NCBI GenBank assembly: GCA_037176845.1
Contig: JAYKXP010000003.1
Location: 1,116,001 to 1,180,000, forward strand
DNA length: 64,000 bases
Source: Paramarasmius palmivorus
Lineage: Eukaryota; Basidiomycota; Agaricomycetes; Agaricales; Marasmiaceae
Reading direction: 5' to 3'
Numbering within the stretch: the stretch's first letter is position 1; each line of letters begins with the position of its first letter. The position numbers and the translations under genes are program-made. Shown here in pieces: positions 59,101-64,000 of the stretch. The notes beneath the pieces were generated by a model. The model made no database searches and was not told the DNA's origin. It saw nothing but the letters and a program-made list of their open reading frames with translations.

Positions 59101-60420
59101 GCACAACACCTACGGGAAAATCGAAAACTGGGTCCAAGCTCCGCACGTTCCAAAGTCACTCGGAAGTCGGGATATTTACTGGTGAATAGAATCATACGTA
59201 AATAAGCAAATGCAAGATCCAGATTTAAATACCTGTATTGACTGGCGACGTCCTTGATTCTGGCTCGGAAATGAATTTTTCCACCATACCAATCACTATT
59301 GTCATTGAAACCAAGACAGCCGAACTTTTGACCCAGGCGAAGTTGCTCTTCTTCTAAGTCAAGTTCGTGGTAAGGGAACTGTCAATACAATCAGCGTTGG
59401 GCTATCGCAACAGGATTGTGGAGGTCAATGTCTCACCCTGCTTTCCCGTTCTTTTGCGAAAGGATCGTATCCCTTTGTATTTTCCCCTGAAACAGACTGA
59501 GATCACAGATCCGAGTATACAGTGGACGAAATTTCATACCAAGGTCTTCTGTAACATTTTTGCTTGTAAGTTTCTTCTCGACAAGAGGCGCTGCTTGAGT
59601 GTTGTTTCCTAGCCTCTTTATCTCCAGCAGGTGTTTGACCTTGATGTCGCTCTCGCAAATCTTTCCAGATGCCACCAGTCGATTGATTTCCCACAAGACG
59701 CCAAAGGGGAGTTCCCATTTGTCAAGGCTTCGCTGACACTGAATATCACGAGTGTCAATATAATGCATGTATTCTCCGTTGATTCATCAAAACGTACCAC
59801 GTAGTAGGGCTTGTCGATAGGGCGAGATTCAGATTCCACTTCTGGCAAGTCAAATCTCGCGACCTTGGGAGGCCGTGAACTAACACACGAAGACGCAGAA
59901 GAATTTCTTTTTCCAAGACCAGCATAGGTGTCCGAGCCTTCAGGAGCAACGAGTGTGTCTTCGGATTTTGTCACTATACTTGAAGTGTGTTCGGCGGGTT
60001 GTGTAGGTTCTACGGTTGTGGCTTCATGAGAATTTATACGACGCGTCTAGGGCAGCAACTCACCAATGGGTTCCTCTTCATATTCAGCGATGAGACAAGA
60101 GATATCATCTTCGGGATCAATATATATTCCTTGAGAGTAAGGCTGAAAAGAGTTCTAATGTTGATGTCAGTTTGAATAGGCATGCTGTCACTTCCAAAAC
60201 TGTCGCTTACCTTCGCCTGAGACAGCCGGGCAAAAAAATTGTCGTATTGATCTTCAAAATCGCCATCATCATCCTCTCCTTCATTCGCTTCGGTAATGGT
60301 CGAGTCCTCCGCTACCTCGTCTATAGCCGGTATTGAAACAGTCCAGTCGATTTCATCCTCATAGTTGGATACAGCATCCCATAGAGACTGAGAGGAATTT
60401 CTCCTCACAATTTGGGACAT
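56149..60420 (-). CDS. RNA-dependent RNA polymerase (QDE-1/RDR family, RNA silencing)
   Basis: Start at 60420 (MSQIVRRNSSQSLWDAVS), stop at 56149 (YERFFLKGTRR). The N-terminal 250 residues are acidic and unconserved, then LPEVESESRPIDKPYYVVRF leads into the RdRP fold. Conserved pieces: AWLRPSQSKIKYSN, VPMSCMTFIQP, DPFGVLEEGQIFYKS, GPVLLTRHPCKLPTDVQK, WVAVDCPQLRDQTGIIFFST, and the catalytic loop LGGGDYDGDKG (57276-57290, split by an intron before the second base pair of the loop glycine codon). All three catalytic aspartates are present. After it come ALVRALQDYLLGGLRNVSCV and the helical C-terminal part. Cellular RdRPs make double-stranded RNA for small-RNA silencing of repeats. More than ten introns; roughly 1,100-1,200 residues. 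No Dicer or Argonaute gene in the window. Confidence 0.9.
57463..57481. repeat. (GTTT)n microsatellite in an RdRP intron
   Basis: About four tandem GTTT units on the plus strand, AAAC on the coding strand. It lies inside the 58-nt intron between LPTDVQK and WVAVDCPQ, so it does not alter protein. Confidence 0.6.
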
Positions 60421-60792
60421 CTTGGCAGGTCAAACGACCCCTCGATGTTATTTTGTTGGATATCAAGAAATAGCGGTATGAATGAAGCGCATGGACGTGA
60501 ATGTTGGACGTGTTGGTTTGAGGTGAAGTTTTATTTCAGTCACGTGACTCGCGCAATTTCTTGGACTCGAGTCCTTCAAGTTCTTGGAACGTTCTTCAGG
60601 TATCCATCACACAATCCAGGGTTTGAGGTTCTTGTGGTTGACCATCGCACGAGCATCAGAACAATCTAGAACGCCTCTAGAGGCGGACATGCGGCGAAAG
60701 AGCTTGAAGACGAGATATGATTCCACAACAATAAAGGTCTATATTGAACCCCATCTACTACGCGTCCAGCAAATACCACACTGGAGTAAGTG
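60421..60792. other. Intergenic region between RdRP and Erj5-like genes
   Basis: 372 bases: RdRP promoter and the 3' UTR of the J-protein gene. Includes GGAACGTTCTTC near 60586, a two-unit HSE-like sequence that does not extend to a third unit in register. No gene called. Confidence 0.3.
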
Positions 60793-62131
60793 TCACCGCT
60801 TCCTGACGGCCTTGCGCCTTTTACCACCGGCCTTGACGGCAGCTTGTCTGACTCCTTCGCGAGGGGTGACCGTACCAGAACCAGGTCCCTCAGAAGCAGC
60901 GGAAGAGTCGTATCCTTCCTCAAACTCAGACTCGGAGACGCCAGCCGTCGCGTCCGGGACGTCTTTCTTCCCAAATCGCTCGGCTATAGACTGGAATAAA
61001 GAGCGAAGAAGAGATAGGAACCAAGTTCGGGAAATTGCAGCAGGAACCGCGGTTGAAGCATCGACTGGGTGCATATCGCCAGTAGGATCGAGCTGAAGTA
61101 ATTGTCAATGACAGCGTACTTGCACCCACAGAAGCTACTCACGATGTAAACGGCATTTCCGGATACGACCATGTCCAGCATACGTCCACCAACAACGTTA
61201 CCATCCTCGTCCATGCGAGGTGGACCTCCGAGATTGACCTTGACCTGTCAAATACAAATTGTTAGCTGAAGCTTGGGGATAGGGTGTTCATCACGCTACG
61301 AACCTTTCTTTGACCCTCAATCGGCACCATTTTGGTACCCCAAGCAGCAAGTCTAGCCTCCCGCGTTACATGTTCTATGCGGGCAAGATCGCGTTTATAG
61401 TTCATTTTTTGCACCACGTATTGCAAGCCTGATGTCAAGAATACCAAGAATGTGACGACCGTCTGGCAATCCAAGTTAGTACTGCCGCTGTTGGATAACA
61501 AAAAACCAGTGACGCACTCCAAGACCTGGTCTAAACCGTGAGTAGTAGTAGCCAGTTCCTCTCCATTTTGGAACGCCATTCTTGTAGAAGAAGTCATAGC
61601 TATTTCGAAGAATCAACGAAAGGTGAGAGCGGAATCTTATCGCAACGCACCGCTTACGGCTTTCTGGATTTCGTAGAATAGTGGACACGACACCCAACCG
61701 GGCAAACCGTTCGTGAACATTCTTCTTTCCTGGATTCTTGTCCGGACTAGATTACAAATGTTAGCACCCTATTTGAGATAATCGCTCATTGTCACATACT
61801 GGAGCTGCATGCTCAATTTCCGGTAGGCTTTGGCGATGTCCCCAGTGGATGCAGTCGAGGAGACATCGAGCCATGAGTAGAATGTGGTGCCCTTGCCTTC
61901 AGAAGCCTCTACCGCACTAACCAAATCAAATATTTCGTGGTCTTCCTATAAGATGCGTGTCATTGAGCTGCATAGTCACACAGCACCAGCAGACCACATA
62001 CCTTTTCCCATCTGTCAGAACCCCCAAGAACAAGGCGTCAGATTACGATACAACAATGAGAGAACATTCCATTACGCAGAGACCACTGTCGCCAGCAAGG
62101 CGATAAGACCGAATAAGAGGAAGAGCTTCAT
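60793..62131 (-). CDS. ERJ5: ER J-domain co-chaperone, Erj5-like
   Basis: Start at 62131 with a signal peptide ([19 protein letters not shown]), then a 10-nt exon (62002-62011) giving WEK, then [20 protein letters not shown]. The J domain follows: [33 protein letters not shown] with the essential HPD, and [21 protein letters not shown] membrane helix ([17 protein letters not shown]) comes next, then [20 protein letters not shown] and [20 protein letters not shown]. The cytosolic tail is acidic then basic, ending KRRKAVRKR. Family knowledge: Erj5 recruits Hsp70 (Kar2/BiP) to the ER lumen and supports folding. About 370 residues. Divergent from RRN7 with 108 bp between starts. Confidence 0.9.
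62002..62011 (-). other. 10-nt micro-exon in the Erj5-like gene
   Basis: On the minus strand GACAG|ATGGGAAAAG|GTATGT. It supplies the third base of an Ala codon plus Trp-Glu-Lys, joining the signal peptide exon (TCT GC|GTAATG) to the exon starting GAAGACCACGAA. The reading [16 protein letters not shown] is what the family predicts after signal cleavage. Confidence 0.75.
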
Positions 62132-62239
62132 GGCGACACGAGCCCGCCAGTGCTCGACGTGGATGATAAAGTACTAAAAAATATCCGTGGGAACGAAGAG
62201 TTTGCTGTCCACCTGTGTCACTCCTTGCCAAGTTCGTTC

Positions 62240-64000
62240 ATGGCACCTCGACGACGTTGTCCGGTCTGCAGATCCAAGCAATGGCACAAGGAGCCTTCGA
62301 GCGGATTGATTGCTTGTAGCGAAGGACATATTCTCCAGGTATGGCATTCGGAAGCTGTCACTCTTCACTGGGACTCAGTCAACCAGCCGCTAGAATTATC
62401 GAAACGAAACAACTGAAGCAGAAGATTTGGGCCAACATGCACTAAAGAAACGGAATCTGAAGTCGACAAGAAAGAAGAAAGAAAAGAAAAGTCAAGCAAA
62501 TCCTAAACGTGCGCTTAAACTTGCTATTCTGTTGATGCCTAAACTAAGGAAACGCCAGTTTATCATGGACCGCGTGCTCGCTATCTCTATTTTCAATGTC
62601 AACAGCTTATCCTGAGGAAGCAAATTGCTGCCCTCATGAAGTTGTGCGGTCTACCACCCGAGTTTGAGGTATTTCTCCGCCCTAATGTCCCTTCATCACA
62701 CACCTGACCGCTTGAAAGATGGTCTGCCGGGACATTTGGGCGCTACATCTAAGTTTACTACCAGATCCTCCTCCGGCAGAACCATACTATCATGCTCAAA
62801 GGGATGTGCACGCCGACACGGAACATGCGAACGAAGCATCCAAAAACCGCACTTCACCCATTCCTGATAACGTCGATCGTCCTCCGTCTCCAGGTTCGTC
62901 TTCTTCAGATGATGAAGACGATAAGGACAGGAAAAGTAGCGGTGCCGGGCAAGAAGAGGAAGATCCGGAGATGGCTGAGCTACTTCGGCAAAACTCCGAA
63001 TCTGAAGGCGAAGACGAAAATGAGGACGGTCAAACAGCGCAGAACGCAGTTCCTGGAATGGCAAGAAGACGGACTCGCGTAGCCTATGAAGGCCCGGCGA
63101 ATAACCTTGCGGTTTTAATGCTTGCTTGTTGGACCATGAGAGTCCCGATTTTGTATCGTGATTTTGCACGGTACGTGTGTGTCTATGTGCAATGATTCTG
63201 TCTGATGCATTTTTTGTTAGGTATGCCGAACACTACGAACTTCCATACTTGGACCCCGTACGATACCTCCCCTCTGAGATTGTCGTACACTTGACAAAAC
63301 ATAACATTCAAGCTCTTTCGCCTGCCGTGAGTTGCATGAATGTTTTCAGCCGATTTCTCCTAATGCGAAAGATATTATCAGCACGTTCCGAACACTGTTA
63401 CTTTGCATGCTCTCACGTCGCGACTTGCAAGAGTGCTATATGTCAACTACGGTATCCTGACACCAGAAGCAAATGCAGCTCCTGTGCTGTGGCGGGTGGT
63501 TGACAGTCTCGGTGGTGCTCGTAAGCCTCAAGCCATGATCGATTTTCGCGCATTCATTCATCTCTTTTAGCAATGCTATATTGCCTAGCCAAGCGTCTTT
63601 CGCATATACTTGCTCTTACATTAACTCTACACCACTCGCTGGCTCCGAGTTTGCGAATTGTAAACACGAGAGATCCCGAAAATCACAAGTACGATGATGT
63701 GCCTGTGGAAGTCAGCTTTATGGCTACAACTATCGTCGCTTTAAAAATGATGTATGGCTTGGATGGAACAACTAGGCACGTTTGATCCATCACCATCATC
63801 AGCCGCTTAGCTAAATTCGATTACAGATGTCCGCAAGAAACTACCGATCCGGCGTGCGTTCTACCGAAGCTGGACGAGTTCCTGAAATTTGTGGGGCAGC
63901 TTAATGAAGCGAGCAAGACTCAGGAGGCAACGATCTTTAGCTCAGTGCATCCGACGTAAGTCTTTTATCATGATTGATGAATAATGCTGAACAGGCATGC
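62240..64000 (+). CDS. RRN7: RNA polymerase I initiation factor RRN7/TAF1B (3' truncated by window end)
   Basis: Start at 62240 (MAPRRRCPVCRSKQWHKEP). The N-terminal zinc ribbon is CPVC ... LIACSEGHILQ (Cys-Cys-Cys-His). Next come small exons: a Lys-rich piece (KKRNLKSTRKKKEKKSQANP) and RYLYFQCQQLILRKQIAAL with MKLCGLPPEFE (B-reader-like). The larger exon has MVCRDIWALHLSLLPDPPPA, a Ser/Asp/Glu-rich insert (SPGSSSSDDEDDKDRK), and NNLAVLMLACWTMRVPILYR. The cyclin-like part continues with YAEHYELPYLDPVRYLPSEI and VEVSFMATTIVALKMMYGLD. The gene runs out of the window; the last visible exon ends near 63957. It is the TFIIB-like subunit of the Pol I core factor that starts rRNA transcription in the nucleolus. 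The acidic insert is longer than I would expect. Confidence 0.88.

Noticed and set aside
60586..60597. HSE-like GGAACGTTCTTC upstream of RdRP
   Set aside because: Only two pentamers are in register; the neighbouring TTC is one base off, so it is not a convincing heat shock element.
1..64000. CRISPR arrays, operons, prophage or insertion sequences
   Set aside because: The window is eukaryotic with spliceosomal introns throughout; no repeat-spacer arrays, transposase genes or long terminal repeats were seen.

Overview
The window is nuclear DNA of a filamentous basidiomycete fungus, most likely an Agaricomycete. The evidence is its density of short introns (about 45-60 nt, with CTNAY-like branch points), compact genes on both strands, fungal-type enzymes (trifunctional HIS4, NAD-dependent IDH1, an Erj5-type J-protein), and families typical of Agaricomycetes (an aromatic amino acid decarboxylase with a C-terminal extra domain, DUF2985 membrane protein, QDE-1-like RNA-dependent RNA polymerase). 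I count 23 well-supported genes plus a few doubtful regions. The first gene is cut at its 5' end and the last at its 3' end.

Layout. 1-7.4 kb: 3' part of a tyrosine/aromatic amino acid decarboxylase (+), an HD-domain protein (-), a Ran1/Pat1-like Ser/Thr kinase (+) and a DUF2985 membrane protein (+). 7.6-17.0 kb: one giant gene (-) for a Fmp27/Hob/SABRE-type bridge-like lipid transfer protein. 18.4-29.3 kb: a minus-strand run of a VTT-domain membrane protein, ribosomal protein eL36, casein kinase 2 beta, an EF-hand mitochondrial carrier, an unknown proline-rich protein and a TspO/MBR protein. 29.3-30.9 kb: no clear gene, possibly decayed coding sequence. 30.9-42 kb: HIS4 (+), pyruvate dehydrogenase E1 beta (-), a short-chain dehydrogenase (+), an ACMSD-type amidohydrolase (+), a membrane-anchored alpha/beta hydrolase (-) and IDH1 (+). 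42-47 kb: a conserved unknown protein, the cohesion factor DCC1 and glutamine synthetase (all -). 47.6-53.1 kb: splicing factor SF3B2/CUS1 and an arrestin-like adaptor (both +). 53.5-60.4 kb: heat shock factor and an RNA-dependent RNA polymerase (both -). 60.8-64 kb: Erj5-type J-protein (-) and the RNA polymerase I factor RRN7/TAF1B (+).

The genes do not form a metabolic or defence cluster; this is mostly core genome. Mitochondrial/TCA genes (PDHB, IDH1, carrier) and nitrogen or histidine metabolism (GLN1, HIS4) occur as unrelated neighbours. The most interesting items are gene-structure and regulatory ones: a three-unit heat shock element upstream of the HSF gene, telomere-like teloboxes in two divergent promoters, two GC-AG introns, three stopless introns of 3n length, a 10-nt micro-exon, six degenerate repeats in the arrestin tail, and a complete RdRP catalytic motif split by an intron. 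I found no convincing new multi-gene system. Exon boundaries were read by eye from splice consensus and protein-family continuity; those not stated explicitly are approximate.
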